From: Roseinatronobacter sp. S2
GTDB taxonomy: Bacteria; Pseudomonadota; Alphaproteobacteria; Rhodobacterales; Rhodobacteraceae
Direction of reading: 5' to 3'
DNA length: 64,000 bases
NCBI RefSeq assembly: GCF_029581395.1
Contig: NZ_CP121115.1
Location: 62,001-126,000 of the forward strand
Each line of letters starts with the position of its first letter. Positions within the stretch are counted from its first letter, which is position 1. This document shows positions 1 to 9,179 of this stretch, piece after piece. The position numbers were made by a program, and so were the translations under genes. The notes beneath the pieces were generated by a model that did no database searches, was not told where the DNA came from, and saw only the letters and a program-made list of their open reading frames with translations.

Positions 1-589
<589 letters not shown>

Positions 590-642
590 TGCGCATCCTT
601 TCTTGATTCCCATGTAAAATATTAACGGCATAGGCAATTGGG

Positions 643-660
643 TGTCAATTAAAACTTACA
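643..660. promoter_or_regulatory. PpsR/CrtJ operator upstream of bchF
   Basis: Perfect TGT-N12-ACA palindrome with an AT-rich interior, 54 bp upstream of the bchF start. This is the binding form known for the aerobic repressor PpsR/CrtJ, whose gene is nearby at 1785. The rest of the divergent bchF-aerR gap (661-924) is AT-rich and holds a second site (783-800) and a 6-2-6 inverted repeat at 769-782 (ATATGC-GT-GCATAT). Confidence 0.8.
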
Positions 661-782
661 CATTTGTGCACACACAAGATGACACGCAAGTATGTGCGCG
701 TTGGGTTTCGAAATCTTAATGTATTGAATTATAAATAAAATACGGGGCTACGCGGAGGGGTCGCCCTGATATGCGTGCATAT

Positions 783-800
783 TGTAAGTTTGGTTTGACA
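783..800 (+). promoter_or_regulatory. PpsR/CrtJ-type site with overlapping -35 upstream of aerR
   Basis: TGT-N12-ACA palindrome whose right arm contains TTGACA (795-800), a consensus -35 for rightward transcription toward aerR-ppsR. No convincing -10 is seen at 16-18 bp. An inverted repeat CTTGTC...GACAAG (805-830) follows directly. The placement suggests PpsR controls the aerR-ppsR transcript, but this is inference from motif position. Confidence 0.6.
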
Positions 801-924
801 ATTCCTTGTCTAGCTGTGAAACTGGACAAGCTTAATATCTAAGATTCAGGGCCATTGCATTTTCAGTGCGTAACCAAGTCTTTTGGACGTGCGCGTGGTT
901 TTGAAATCTGCCGGGGGGGCAGAG

Positions 925-1722
925 ATGGAAGGACTTCGTTTAGCGCATTTTGACGACATGACTTCTGGTCAGGCGGTGGTGCGGCAGTTTGCACTTCGGG
1001 TTGTGTCGGAGCTTGTTCAGAAATCCGGTGTTCAGTCCGGCGAACCTGATCGGGATTTGCTGAGTCTGATGGTAAGATTGTCCAAAAGTGCTGATCCGGG
1101 CATGTTTGCGGCCGTCTATGACGAAATGAAGCGCAGGCGCGTATCTGCGGAACATATTGTCGATATCTATCTGCCTGCGGCCATTTCCAAACTGGGCAAC
1201 AGTTGGCATGAGGGCGAGCTGGACATATTTCAGGCAACAATCGCCATGGCGCGCCTGCAATCCCTGTTGCGCGAGATTGCACTGGCATGGTTTGCCGACC
1301 AGTCCGGCGATTGCCATGACGGGCGCGTGTTTCTGGTGCTGCCGTCCGGCGAGCAGCATAGTCTGGGTGCGATGGTTGCGGCCAATCAGATGCGACGGTT
1401 GGGAATTTCGGTTCGGGTAAGTTTGCTGCCCACAGCACGATCCATCGAAGAGGAGTTGTCAGAGCATCGATTTCATGCGGTTTTTGTTTCTGCGTCTAAC
1501 CGCACGTCGCTGACGACATGTGTTGAACTGGTTAAGACGATTCGCGCCCATTCCGGCAGGGATTTGCCGGTTGCTTTGGGCGGAGCATTGGTGACTTTGT
1601 TGCAAAAAGACATGAGTTTGAAGCGCATTGCTGCAATGGTGGGCGCAAATATAGCCACAACGCAGATATCAGAGGCTTTAACTTCCTGTGGTTTGGCCAT
1701 AAATCACACCAGTGTAGAATAG
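925..1722 (+). CDS. aerR: AerR/PpaA, cobalamin-binding antirepressor of PpsR
   Basis: A 265-residue regulator that in Rhodobacter binds adenosyl/hydroxycobalamin and modifies DNA binding by PpsR/CrtJ. The C-terminal half is a B12-binding (SCHIC) domain with the conserved block VLPSGEQHSLG; with the start at 925 its His is residue 145, the position I recall as the cobalamin ligand of R. capsulatus AerR. The start is ATG 925 after a G-rich stretch (GGGGGGG, 914-919); the open frame also extends to a TTG at 883, which is less likely. Lies immediately before ppsR, the classic order, with a PpsR-like site at 783-800 in front. Confidence 0.88.
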   Translation: MEGLRLAHFDDMTSGQAVVRQFALRVVSELVQKSGVQSGEPDRDLLSLMVRLSKSADPGMFAAVYDEMKRRRVSAEHIVDIYLPAAISKLGNSWHEGELDIFQATIAMARLQSLLREIALAWFADQSGDCHDGRVFLVLPSGEQHSLGAMVAANQMRRLGISVRVSLLPTARSIEEELSEHRFHAVFVSASNRTSLTTCVELVKTIRAHSGRDLPVALGGALVTLLQKDMSLKRIAAMVGANIATTQISEALTSCGLAINHTSVE

Positions 1723-1784
1723 TCATATGGATCGTGGTCTGCGCAGCAATGGTGGTGCAGATTACAGGAAGGAGCAGGTTTACT

Positions 1785-3212
1785 GTGTCAAACGAAGGTG
1801 CCAGATTCCTTGAAAGTGGCTCGGTGCCCGTCTTCGGTGGGGATTTCTTTTCTGCCGTTCTGACCAGTCTTGCCGATATCTCTCTGCTTATCACGAAAGA
1901 AGCTATTGTTCGGGTTATCCATGTCAAGCCTGACGCCGTAAGTTTTGACGGTGTGTCGCGCTGGGTGGGTCAGGATTTCGTGGCCTTGCTGGATTCTGAA
2001 AGTGTGCCGAAGTTTCAGGCGCGCCTTGCCGATCTGGTCGAGCGCGCTGACAAAGGCGAAGTCGTTCCTGCGCGTTGGGTGGAAGTGTCGCATGTTGTGA
2101 AATCCGGCCAGACGGTGCCTGTGCGCTATGTCATGCACTGGATCGAGGAAAGCGGCGAGATTTTGCTGCTTGGAACTGACCAGCGCCCGGTTCTGGAAAT
2201 GCAGCAGATGCTGTTGAACGCCCAGATAGCACTTGAACGCGACTATGAAGCGCAGCGGGAAATCGACACCCGATACCGCCTGCTTATGGATTTCACCACA
2301 GATGCGGTGGTTCTGGTATCGGCGATGTCGGGCCAGATTGTTGACATGAACCACAATGCGGCGTCTTTGCTGGGCAGTTCGCGCGCCGATCTTATCAAGC
2401 GTTCGTTCGCCGACCAGTTTGTCGGACGCGGCAAGGACGAATTGATGGCAACGCTTGATGTGCCATCCTCGATGGATGCCGCCCCCGCCATAGAGGTAGA
2501 GGCCAAGGCAGACTCGCGCCGTTTGTTGTTGACCCCCAAGATTTTCCGTGCCGCAGGCGAGCAACTGGCGATTGTCCGCATAAGCGACGTTGCACAAGGG
2601 TCATCTGCCGATGGCCGGTTGATGGCCAATCTGCGCCAGCTTTTCCATCGCGGGGTGGATGCGATTGTATTCACCGACAAGGAAGGGTCTATTCTGGCCG
2701 CAAGCGAGACATTCCTGAACCTGACCGATGCACCGGGCCTTGCGGCCGTGCGCGGGCGTTCGATGGCTGATTTCCTTAGCCGTGGCATGGTGGACCTGAA
2801 AGTGTTGCTGGACAATGCGCGCCGTGCGGGCCAGTTGCGCATGTATTCCACCAAGCTGAAAACAGATTTTGATGCCCGTGTTTCTGTGGAAATATCTGCA
2901 ACATGGCTGGACGACCGCACTGATCCGGTGTTGGCGCTGATTGTGCGCAATGCGTCCAACGCTGCGGCGCTGCGCGCCGATAACGCAACCCCGGAGGCGA
3001 ATATGCGCGGCGTGATGGAGCTTGTCGGTTCGTCCACGCTGAAGGATATTGTGTCCGAGACGACGAATGTGATCGAGAAGATCTGCATCGAAACCGCGAT
3101 CGAGCTGACACGCAACAACCGCGTTGCGGCTGCGGAAATGCTGGGCCTGTCGCGCCAGTCACTTTATGTGAAGCTGCGCAAATATGGCATTCTTAGCCGT
3201 GACGAGGCGTAG
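1785..3212 (+). CDS. ppsR: PpsR/CrtJ, PAS-domain redox-responsive repressor of photosynthesis genes
   Basis: 475-residue repressor with an N-terminal domain, at least two PAS domains (roughly residues 140-255 and 265-385) and a C-terminal Fis-type helix-turn-helix (AAEMLGLSRQSLYVKLRKYG). The GTG at 1785 is chosen because AGGAAGGAG sits 10 bases upstream; an in-frame ATG at 1749 lacks this. Only one cysteine is present from this start, about residue 434 just before the HTH (IEKICIE), matching the redox-active Cys424 region of R. sphaeroides; the second regulatory cysteine (Cys251 there) appears replaced by Val in the FRAAGEQLAIV block. Its predicted operators recur through the window. Confidence 0.93.
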   Translation: MSNEGARFLESGSVPVFGGDFFSAVLTSLADISLLITKEAIVRVIHVKPDAVSFDGVSRWVGQDFVALLDSESVPKFQARLADLVERADKGEVVPARWVEVSHVVKSGQTVPVRYVMHWIEESGEILLLGTDQRPVLEMQQMLLNAQIALERDYEAQREIDTRYRLLMDFTTDAVVLVSAMSGQIVDMNHNAASLLGSSRADLIKRSFADQFVGRGKDELMATLDVPSSMDAAPAIEVEAKADSRRLLLTPKIFRAAGEQLAIVRISDVAQGSSADGRLMANLRQLFHRGVDAIVFTDKEGSILAASETFLNLTDAPGLAAVRGRSMADFLSRGMVDLKVLLDNARRAGQLRMYSTKLKTDFDARVSVEISATWLDDRTDPVLALIVRNASNAAALRADNATPEANMRGVMELVGSSTLKDIVSETTNVIEKICIETAIELTRNNRVAAAEMLGLSRQSLYVKLRKYGILSRDEA

Positions 3213-3285
3213 GCACAGGGCTATGCTGGCCTGAATTTCGGGATCAGCTACAGAAAATTTTCACTGTAATCAGTATCTTCGTGCC

Positions 3286-3321
3286 TGCCAAACCGCGTCT
3301 GGCACGGTGCTTGGCATTTTT
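3286..3321 (+). terminator. Rho-independent terminator after ppsR
   Basis: TGCCAA (3286-3291) pairs with TTGGCA (3311-3316), with an inner CCG/CGG pairing, followed directly by five T residues (3317-3321). It lies 74 bp beyond the ppsR stop and just before the bchE promoter, so bchE is probably transcribed from its own start. Confidence 0.6.
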
Positions 3322-3329
3322 GCGCCGGA

Positions 3330-3343
3330 TTGATCTGTGTCAA
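3330..3343. promoter_or_regulatory. FNR/FnrL-type site at the bchE promoter
   Basis: TTGAT-CTGT-GTCAA matches the FNR consensus TTGAT-N4-ATCAA at nine of ten arm positions. It overlaps the first PpsR-like palindrome (3338-3355) and lies 12 bp upstream of a TATAAT. FnrL control of oxygen-independent bchE is established in Rhodobacter sphaeroides; binding here is inferred from sequence only. Confidence 0.5.
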
Positions 3344-3380
3344 TTAAAGTGGACTATAATAATGTCAATCTAGGTTTACA
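3338..3380. promoter_or_regulatory. Tandem PpsR operators and -10 box at bchE promoter
   Basis: Site 1 at 3338-3355 is TGT-N12-ACT (one arm imperfect); site 2 at 3363-3380 is a perfect TGT-N12-ACA. They are 7 bp apart, the spacing used for cooperative CrtJ/PpsR binding. A consensus TATAAT (3355-3360) lies between them, so both sites would block polymerase. The bchE Shine-Dalgarno TGGAGG (3385-3390) follows. Confidence 0.75.
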
Positions 3381-3395
3381 TAACTGGAGGTTGAT

Positions 3396-5084
3396 ATGCG
3401 AATCGTGTTCGTTCACCCGAATTATCATTCCGGCGGTGCCGAAATCGCTGGCAACTGGCCGCCTGCATGGGTCGCGTATCTGACCGGCTCGCTGCGCGCG
3501 GCAGGATTTGATGATATTCATTTCATCGACGCCATGACCAACCATATCGACAGCGACACATTGCGCGCGCGCTTGGCCGAACTTGAACCCGATGTGGTGG
3601 GCACGACCGCGATTACGCCATCAATCTATATGGCCGAAGAAGTGCTGCAAATCGCGCGCGAGGTGGCCCCGCAGGCCGTAACAGTGCTGGGCGGCATTCA
3701 CGCGACATTCATGTATCGGCAGGTTTTAAGTGAAGCGCCATGGATCGACGTGATCGTGCGCGGCGAGGGTGAGGAGATTGTCGTCAACCTTATGCAGGCC
3801 ATCGCGCAGGGACGCTGGCCCGCTGACCGGCGCAAAATCCGCGGGCTTGCTTTCGCTGAAGGCACGGAAATTGTAGCCACACAGGCGGCATCAACAGTCA
3901 AGAATCTGGACGGGATCAAGCCGGACTGGTCTATTCTGGAATGGGACAAATACATCTATGTGCCGTTGAACCGGCGTGTGGCCATTCCCAACATGGCGCG
4001 GGGTTGCCCCTTTACCTGTTCATTTTGTAGCCAGTGGAAATTCTGGCGCGATTACCGCGTGCGCGACCCCATAAAGGTTGTCGATGAAATCGAGGATCTG
4101 GTTGAAAACCACGGTGTGGGCTTCTTTATTCTGGCCGATGAAGAACCCACCATTAACCGGCGTAAATTCGTGGAGTTTTGTGAAGAACTTATCCGTCGTG
4201 ACCTGCCCGCGCGCGTGCAATGGGGCATCAATACCCGCGTCACCGACATCATGCGCGACCGCGAATTGCTGGCGCTGTATCGCAAGGCGGGGCTGGTGCA
4301 TGTCAGCCTTGGTACCGAAGCAGCGGCACAACTGAAGCTGGACCAGTTCAACAAGGAAACCACGGTCGCGGAGAATAAAGAAGCCATCCGCCTGCTGCGC
4401 GAGGCTGATATTTTTGTGGAAGCGCAGTTTATCGTCGGGCTGGACAATGAAACGCCTGAAACGCTGGAAGAAACCTATCGCATGGCGTGGGACTGGCAGC
4501 CTGATCTGGCGAATTGGGCGATGTATACGCCATGGCCCTTCACGCCGCTGTTTCAGGAACTGCGCGATCAGGTCGAGGTGTTTGACTACTCCAAGTATAA
4601 TTTCGTGACCCCCATTCTGAAACCCGCTGCCATGACGCGCGGCGAATTGCTGGACGGGGTGATGAAGAATTACCGCCGATTCTACATGCAAAAGGCGTTG
4701 TTTCATTACCCGTGGCGCGGCACCGGCTATCGGCGACGGTATCTTTTGGGCTGCCTGAAGGCATTCTTGAAGGCCGGTGTGGGGCGCACGTTCTATGATC
4801 TGGGCAAGGCCGGATACTGGGGGCCGCAATCCAGGGACAAGGTCGATTTCCAGTTCGACATGACCCGCACCATCGCAGATGCCCAGATGGCCGATTGGCA
4901 GGCCAGCGCGGATGTAAAGGCCAGGGCGGATGAACGCCGCGCCGCGCTTCGCGCCCAAGGCAAGGACCGCGCGGCTGAACGGGCAGCCCTCAAGGCCTGC
5001 GGGGGTGGGACGCAGCAGCTTGAAGCCCCGCGCCAGTTCCGCATGCCCAACGGGGCAACTGTTTCACCCCAAACGGTGGAATAG
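3396..5084 (+). CDS. bchE: BchE, anaerobic Mg-protoporphyrin IX monomethyl ester cyclase
   Basis: 562-residue radical-SAM enzyme that closes the isocyclic ring E with water as oxygen source. N-terminal cobalamin-binding domain (about residues 1-140), then the radical-SAM cluster motif C204-x3-C208-x2-C211 (CPFTCSFC) and a C-terminal tail rich in Arg/Ala typical of BchE. The ATG at 3396 follows TGGAGG. It is the only cyclase gene in the window; no oxygen-dependent acsF is seen. It heads a unit with bchJ (6 bp gap) and is preceded by PpsR and FNR-type sites. Confidence 0.96.
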   Translation: MRIVFVHPNYHSGGAEIAGNWPPAWVAYLTGSLRAAGFDDIHFIDAMTNHIDSDTLRARLAELEPDVVGTTAITPSIYMAEEVLQIAREVAPQAVTVLGGIHATFMYRQVLSEAPWIDVIVRGEGEEIVVNLMQAIAQGRWPADRRKIRGLAFAEGTEIVATQAASTVKNLDGIKPDWSILEWDKYIYVPLNRRVAIPNMARGCPFTCSFCSQWKFWRDYRVRDPIKVVDEIEDLVENHGVGFFILADEEPTINRRKFVEFCEELIRRDLPARVQWGINTRVTDIMRDRELLALYRKAGLVHVSLGTEAAAQLKLDQFNKETTVAENKEAIRLLREADIFVEAQFIVGLDNETPETLEETYRMAWDWQPDLANWAMYTPWPFTPLFQELRDQVEVFDYSKYNFVTPILKPAAMTRGELLDGVMKNYRRFYMQKALFHYPWRGTGYRRRYLLGCLKAFLKAGVGRTFYDLGKAGYWGPQSRDKVDFQFDMTRTIADAQMADWQASADVKARADERRAALRAQGKDRAAERAALKACGGGTQQLEAPRQFRMPNGATVSPQTVE

Positions 5085-5090
5085 GTGGTC

Positions 5091-5753
5091 ATGGCCACCG
5101 CCGCCCGCATTGGCCCGAATGCGGTTTTGCAGCATCTTGCGGTGTTAGATGCGGAAATCGGGGTGGCGTGGCGCGGTGCATTGCTGCATCTGGCCGATGT
5201 CCGCGAGCCCCCCGCCACGGCCGGAATGCTGAATGAGGATGAGGTGGCGCGCCTGCATCATGCCGTGCGACTGTATGTGCCAGACCGTGCATCCGCCATT
5301 CAGCGTGCGGCAGGGTTGGCCACGGCAGACTACATTCTTGCAAACCGTATTCCACGCGCCGCGCAACTTTTGATTCGCACCCTGCCTGCGCCTTTGGGCG
5401 CGCGGGTGCTGGCGGCGGCGATCGCGCGTCATGCATGGACATTCGCAGGGTCGGGGCGGTTTCGCGTGCGCAGCCACGCGCCCCTGTGGTTCGAGATTGC
5501 AGACAACCCGCTGGCGCAACACGCCGCGCCCCATCCGGTCTGTGACTGGCATGCTGCCGTGTTCGAGCGGTTATTTGCAACGCTGGTCTGGCCCGCTGCA
5601 TCTGTGACAGAAACCAGTTGCTGCGCGACAGGCGCGCCATATTGCCGCTTTGTGATTACGCCCCGAAGGGGTGCGGATGGTGCGGTGTCTGCGCCTGCGC
5701 GCGCTGCCCCGCAGGGTATGCGGTGGCCTGTCCCGGTGCGTGATCACGGCTGA
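5091..5753 (+). CDS. bchJ: BchJ, V4R-domain protein of bacteriochlorophyll synthesis
   Basis: 220 residues with a V4R (4-vinyl reductase) domain in the C-terminal half, ending in the Cys-rich SVTETSCCATGAPYCRFVI block that marks the family. First named a 4-vinyl reductase; later work in the field favours an accessory role in handling chlorophyllide precursors, so the reaction is uncertain. Starts 6 bp after bchE; an in-frame GTG at 5085 is an alternative start. Gene order bchE-bchJ-bchG is conserved. Confidence 0.88.
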   Translation: MATAARIGPNAVLQHLAVLDAEIGVAWRGALLHLADVREPPATAGMLNEDEVARLHHAVRLYVPDRASAIQRAAGLATADYILANRIPRAAQLLIRTLPAPLGARVLAAAIARHAWTFAGSGRFRVRSHAPLWFEIADNPLAQHAAPHPVCDWHAAVFERLFATLVWPAASVTETSCCATGAPYCRFVITPRRGADGAVSAPARAAPQGMRWPVPVRDHG

Positions 5754-5785
5754 CAGGTGCAAATAACACTTGATGCAAACAAATA

Positions 5786-5803
5786 TGTCAGGCAAAGTTT
5801 ACA
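5786..5803. promoter_or_regulatory. PpsR operator immediately upstream of bchG
   Basis: Perfect TGT-N12-ACA palindrome ending 2 bp before the ATG at 5806. An imperfect partner (TGA-N12-ACA) is at 5751-5768. Its position implies a separate, PpsR-controlled promoter for bchG, and argues against starting the protein at the upstream ATGs (5773, 5785), which lie before or inside the operator. Confidence 0.7.
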
Positions 5804-5805
5804 GT

Positions 5806-6726
5806 ATGAGTGAAACGAGTCTAGACACCCAAGCCACACGCCGATCAGGGCAGGGCGCAATGCCCAAGCCTGCCGCGATGCTGGAGCTTATCAAACCCGT
5901 GACATGGTTCCCGCCAATGTGGGCCTATCTGTGCGGGATCGTGTCCGTGGGGGTGTGGCCCGACAGCTGGGCGCTGGTGGTGCTGGGTGTGTTGCTGGCC
6001 GGTCCTGTTGTCTGCGGCATGTCGCAGGCCGCCAATGACTGGTGCGACCGCCATGTCGACGCCATTAATGAACCGCACCGCCCCATCCCGTCGGGGCGCA
6101 TTCCGGGCCGGTGGGGGCTATATATTGCGCTGATCATGTCTGCCTTGGCGCTGGGTGTGGGCTGGCAACTGGGGCCTTGGGGCTTTGGCGCTACGGTTGT
6201 TGGTGTGCTGGCCGCATGGGCCTATTCCGCCGAACCGGTGCGCGCAAAACGTTCGGGCTGGTGGGGGCCGGGGCTTGTGGGCCTAAGCTATGAAGCGCTG
6301 CCGTGGTTTACGGGTGCAGCCGTCATCGCGGCCGGTGCGCCCCGGTTCGAGATTGTGGTGATTGCCGTCCTGTATGGTCTGGGCGCGCATGGCATCATGA
6401 CAATAAATGATTTCAAAGCGATCGAGGGGGACCGCCAGATGGGGCTTCGGTCCCTGCCGGTGACCCTGGGGCCGGTTGATGCGGCAACGGTTGCGGGCAC
6501 AGTGATGGTGCTGGCGCAGCTGCTTGTTGTGGTCTTGTTGCTGATCTGGGGCGCGCCCGTTCATGCAGGGGCCATCGCGCTTGGCATCGGTGTGCAGATC
6601 TGGGCGCTGGGGCGCTGGCGGCAGGACCCTGCGCGCCTTGCACCGTGGTTCAACGGCACGGGCGTTGGCCCTTATGTGCTGGGCATGATGGTGGCGGCGT
6701 TTGCGCTGCGGGGGATTGGCGCATGA
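5806..6726 (+). CDS. bchG: BchG, bacteriochlorophyll synthase (geranylgeranyl/phytyl transferase)
   Basis: 306-residue UbiA-family membrane prenyltransferase that esterifies bacteriochlorophyllide a. Signature residues include LELIKPVTWFPPMWAYLCG near the N terminus, the first aspartate-rich motif NDWCDRHVDAINEP and the second NDFKAIEGDRQMG; eight to nine hydrophobic helices follow. ATG 5806 gives the usual family length (R. capsulatus about 304); no strong Shine-Dalgarno is visible. The stop overlaps the next start (ATGA). Confidence 0.95.
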   Translation: MSETSLDTQATRRSGQGAMPKPAAMLELIKPVTWFPPMWAYLCGIVSVGVWPDSWALVVLGVLLAGPVVCGMSQAANDWCDRHVDAINEPHRPIPSGRIPGRWGLYIALIMSALALGVGWQLGPWGFGATVVGVLAAWAYSAEPVRAKRSGWWGPGLVGLSYEALPWFTGAAVIAAGAPRFEIVVIAVLYGLGAHGIMTINDFKAIEGDRQMGLRSLPVTLGPVDAATVAGTVMVLAQLLVVVLLLIWGAPVHAGAIALGIGVQIWALGRWRQDPARLAPWFNGTGVGPYVLGMMVAAFALRGIGA

Positions 6727-7994
6727 CGCTAAGCTGGGTGCAGATCGTCCGCCTTGGGCTGGTTCAGGCCTGTCTGGGCGCGATTGTGGTGCTGATGACA
6801 TCCACGCTGAACCGGCTGATGGTGGTGGAACTGGCGCTGCCGGTGGTGCTGCCGGGCGCATTGGTGGCACTGCATTACGGCGTGCAGATCACGCGGCCCA
6901 ACTGGGGCCATCTGGCCGATCAGGGGGGCAACCGCACGCGCTGGATTATTGCGGGCATGGGTATTCTGGCCCTTGGGGCCTTGGGCGCAACGCTGGCCAT
7001 TCCGGTGCTGGAGTCCAGTTTCGCACTTGGGCTGGCGTTGTCAGTGCTGGCTTATGCGGTGATCGGGCTGGGCGTGGGCGCATCGGGCACGTCCCTTCTG
7101 GCGCTGCTGGCCACGGCCACGGCGCAATCGCGCCGCCCTGCGGCAGCGACAATCACATGGTTGATGATGATTGCAGGCATTGCCCTGACCGCGATTATGG
7201 CGGGCAAGTATCTGGACCCTTACAGCCATGCGCGCCTGTTGGTGATTGTCGCGGTCATCTGTTCAGGGGCGTTCGGACTGACTGTGCTGGCCGTCTGGGG
7301 GATTGAACGGCGGGTGATTGCCCGCGCAGCGCCTGCGCCAATACGCTTTCGCGACGGAATGCGCGATATCTGGGCCGATACCCGCGCGCGGCATTTCACC
7401 TTTTTCGTGTTTCTGTCGATGACCGCGTATTTCATGCAGGAACTGATCCTGGAACCCTATGCGGGTTTGGTGTTCGGGTTCACACCGGGGCAATCGACGC
7501 AAATGTCGGGCGCGCAGAATGGCGGTGTGTTTCTGGGCATGGTGCTGGTTGGGGTTGCGGCAACGGGGCTGCGGCTGGGGTCGTTGCGGGTTTGGGTGGT
7601 TTCCGGCTGCACGGGGTCCGCGTTGACGCTGGTTGCAATTGCGGGGGCAGCCTTGTGGGCGCTGCCTTTGGTGCCGCTGGTGGTTGCGTTGGGGTTCTTC
7701 AACGGGATGTTCGCGGTCGCGGCCATCGGGTCGATGATGCAGCTTGCGGGCGAAGGGCGCGACAAGCGCGAAGGCACGCGCGTGGGGCTTTGGGGCGCAT
7801 CACAGGCGATTGCGGCAGGCTTTGGCGGGCTGACAGGGGCCGCGCTGGTGGATCTGGCCCGCAGCCTGTTGCCTGTGGCGGATGCGTTTGGGGCCGTGTT
7901 CCTGTTTCAGGCCGTAATTTTCATCGCGTCGGCCCTGCTGGCTGCACGCATCATGACACCGCGCGACACTGCGCTGCTGGTTCCGGGGGAATAA
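6723..7994 (+). CDS. PucC/LhaA-family (BCD) MFS protein, ORF428 type
   Basis: 423-residue polytopic membrane protein, about 12 hydrophobic segments, of the PucC/LhaA family associated with light-harvesting assembly or pigment delivery. The block LHYGVQITRPNWGHLADQGG after the second helix is typical of the family. It sits between bchG and bchP exactly as ORF428 (sometimes called bch2) does in Rhodobacter. The start ATG at 6723 overlaps the bchG stop by 4 bp. The specific cargo or partner is not shown by the sequence. Confidence 0.88.
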   Translation: MTLSWVQIVRLGLVQACLGAIVVLMTSTLNRLMVVELALPVVLPGALVALHYGVQITRPNWGHLADQGGNRTRWIIAGMGILALGALGATLAIPVLESSFALGLALSVLAYAVIGLGVGASGTSLLALLATATAQSRRPAAATITWLMMIAGIALTAIMAGKYLDPYSHARLLVIVAVICSGAFGLTVLAVWGIERRVIARAAPAPIRFRDGMRDIWADTRARHFTFFVFLSMTAYFMQELILEPYAGLVFGFTPGQSTQMSGAQNGGVFLGMVLVGVAATGLRLGSLRVWVVSGCTGSALTLVAIAGAALWALPLVPLVVALGFFNGMFAVAAIGSMMQLAGEGRDKREGTRVGLWGASQAIAAGFGGLTGAALVDLARSLLPVADAFGAVFLFQAVIFIASALLAARIMTPRDTALLVPGE

Positions 7995-7997
7995 GCG

Positions 7998-9179
7998 ATG
8001 GAATATGACGTCTTTGTTGTGGGGGGTGGCCCGTCCGGTGCCACGGCAGCCGATGATCTGGCGCGCGCAGGCCACAAGGTGGCACTGCTGGACAGGGCAG
8101 GGCGTATAAAACCCTGCGGGGGCGCCATTCCGCCCCGCGCAATCGCGGATTTTGAAATCCCCATGACGCAGCTTGTCGCCCGGATCACCACAGCGCGGAT
8201 GATTTCGCCCACCGGTCGCATGGTCGATATTCCCATCGAAAACGGCTTTGTCGGTATGGTGGACCGGCAGGATTTTGACGAATTCCTGCGCCTGCGGGCA
8301 GTGGGAAATGGGGCCACGCGGCTGACGGGAACCTATCTGCGGATAGACCGCGACAAGGACGGCACGCATGTTGTCTGGCGTGACAAGACCAGCGGAGAGG
8401 AGATGCGCAGCGCCACACGGCTGGTGATCGGCGCAGATGGCGCGCGCTCCAACGTGGCTCGCGCCGAGGTGCCGGGCGGCGACAAGATACCCTATGTCAT
8501 TGCCTATCACGAAATCATCAAGGCCCCGCCCGCCAATGACCGCTATGACCCCGACCGCTGCGATGTCATTTATGACGGGCGCATCAGTTCGGATTTCTAC
8601 GGCTGGGTGTTCCCGCATGGCAAACATGTCAGCGTGGGCATGGGCACCGAAATAGGTGGCGCGGACCTGAAGAAAGCAACGGCTGACCTGCGCGCCATGT
8701 CGGGCCTGACAGGGTGCGAAACCATCCGGCGCGAAGGCGCGCCGATTCCGCTGCGTCCGATGGACCGCTGGGACAATGGCCGCGATGTGGTGCTGGCCGG
8801 TGACGCCGCAGGCGTCGTGGCCCCCAGTTCGGGCGAGGGGATCTATTACGCCATGGTCGGCGGGCGCGTGGCCGCAACTGCGGCACAGGCGGCGCTGGCC
8901 AGTGGCCGCGCACGCGATCTGGCGCTGGCGCGCAAGCTGTTCATGCGCGACCACAAGACTGTGTTCAAGGTCTTGCGTTCCATGCAGGATGCCTATTACA
9001 AATCCGATGATCGGCGCGAACGCTTTGTCAGCCTGTGCCATGACATTGACGTGCAGCGTCTGACATTCGAGGCCTATATGAACAAGAAACTGGTGGCCGC
9101 CCGCCCGCTGGCGCATATCAAGATCGGGGTGAAGAACCTGTTGCATCTGTCGGGGCTGGTCCGGCCCGGTTTCACATGA
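7998..9179 (+). CDS. bchP: BchP, geranylgeranyl reductase
   Basis: 393-residue flavoprotein that reduces the geranylgeranyl tail of bacteriochlorophyll to phytyl. N-terminal Rossmann FAD motif VVGGGPSGATAADDLARAG (residues 7-25), the KPCGGAIPPRAI block that follows it in this family, and the second FAD motif GDAAGVVAPSSGEGIYYAM. Starts 3 bp after the PucC-like gene and overlaps idi by 4 bp, so it belongs to one bchG-ORF-bchP-idi transcript. Confidence 0.95.
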   Translation: MEYDVFVVGGGPSGATAADDLARAGHKVALLDRAGRIKPCGGAIPPRAIADFEIPMTQLVARITTARMISPTGRMVDIPIENGFVGMVDRQDFDEFLRLRAVGNGATRLTGTYLRIDRDKDGTHVVWRDKTSGEEMRSATRLVIGADGARSNVARAEVPGGDKIPYVIAYHEIIKAPPANDRYDPDRCDVIYDGRISSDFYGWVFPHGKHVSVGMGTEIGGADLKKATADLRAMSGLTGCETIRREGAPIPLRPMDRWDNGRDVVLAGDAAGVVAPSSGEGIYYAMVGGRVAATAAQAALASGRARDLALARKLFMRDHKTVFKVLRSMQDAYYKSDDRRERFVSLCHDIDVQRLTFEAYMNKKLVAARPLAHIKIGVKNLLHLSGLVRPGFT

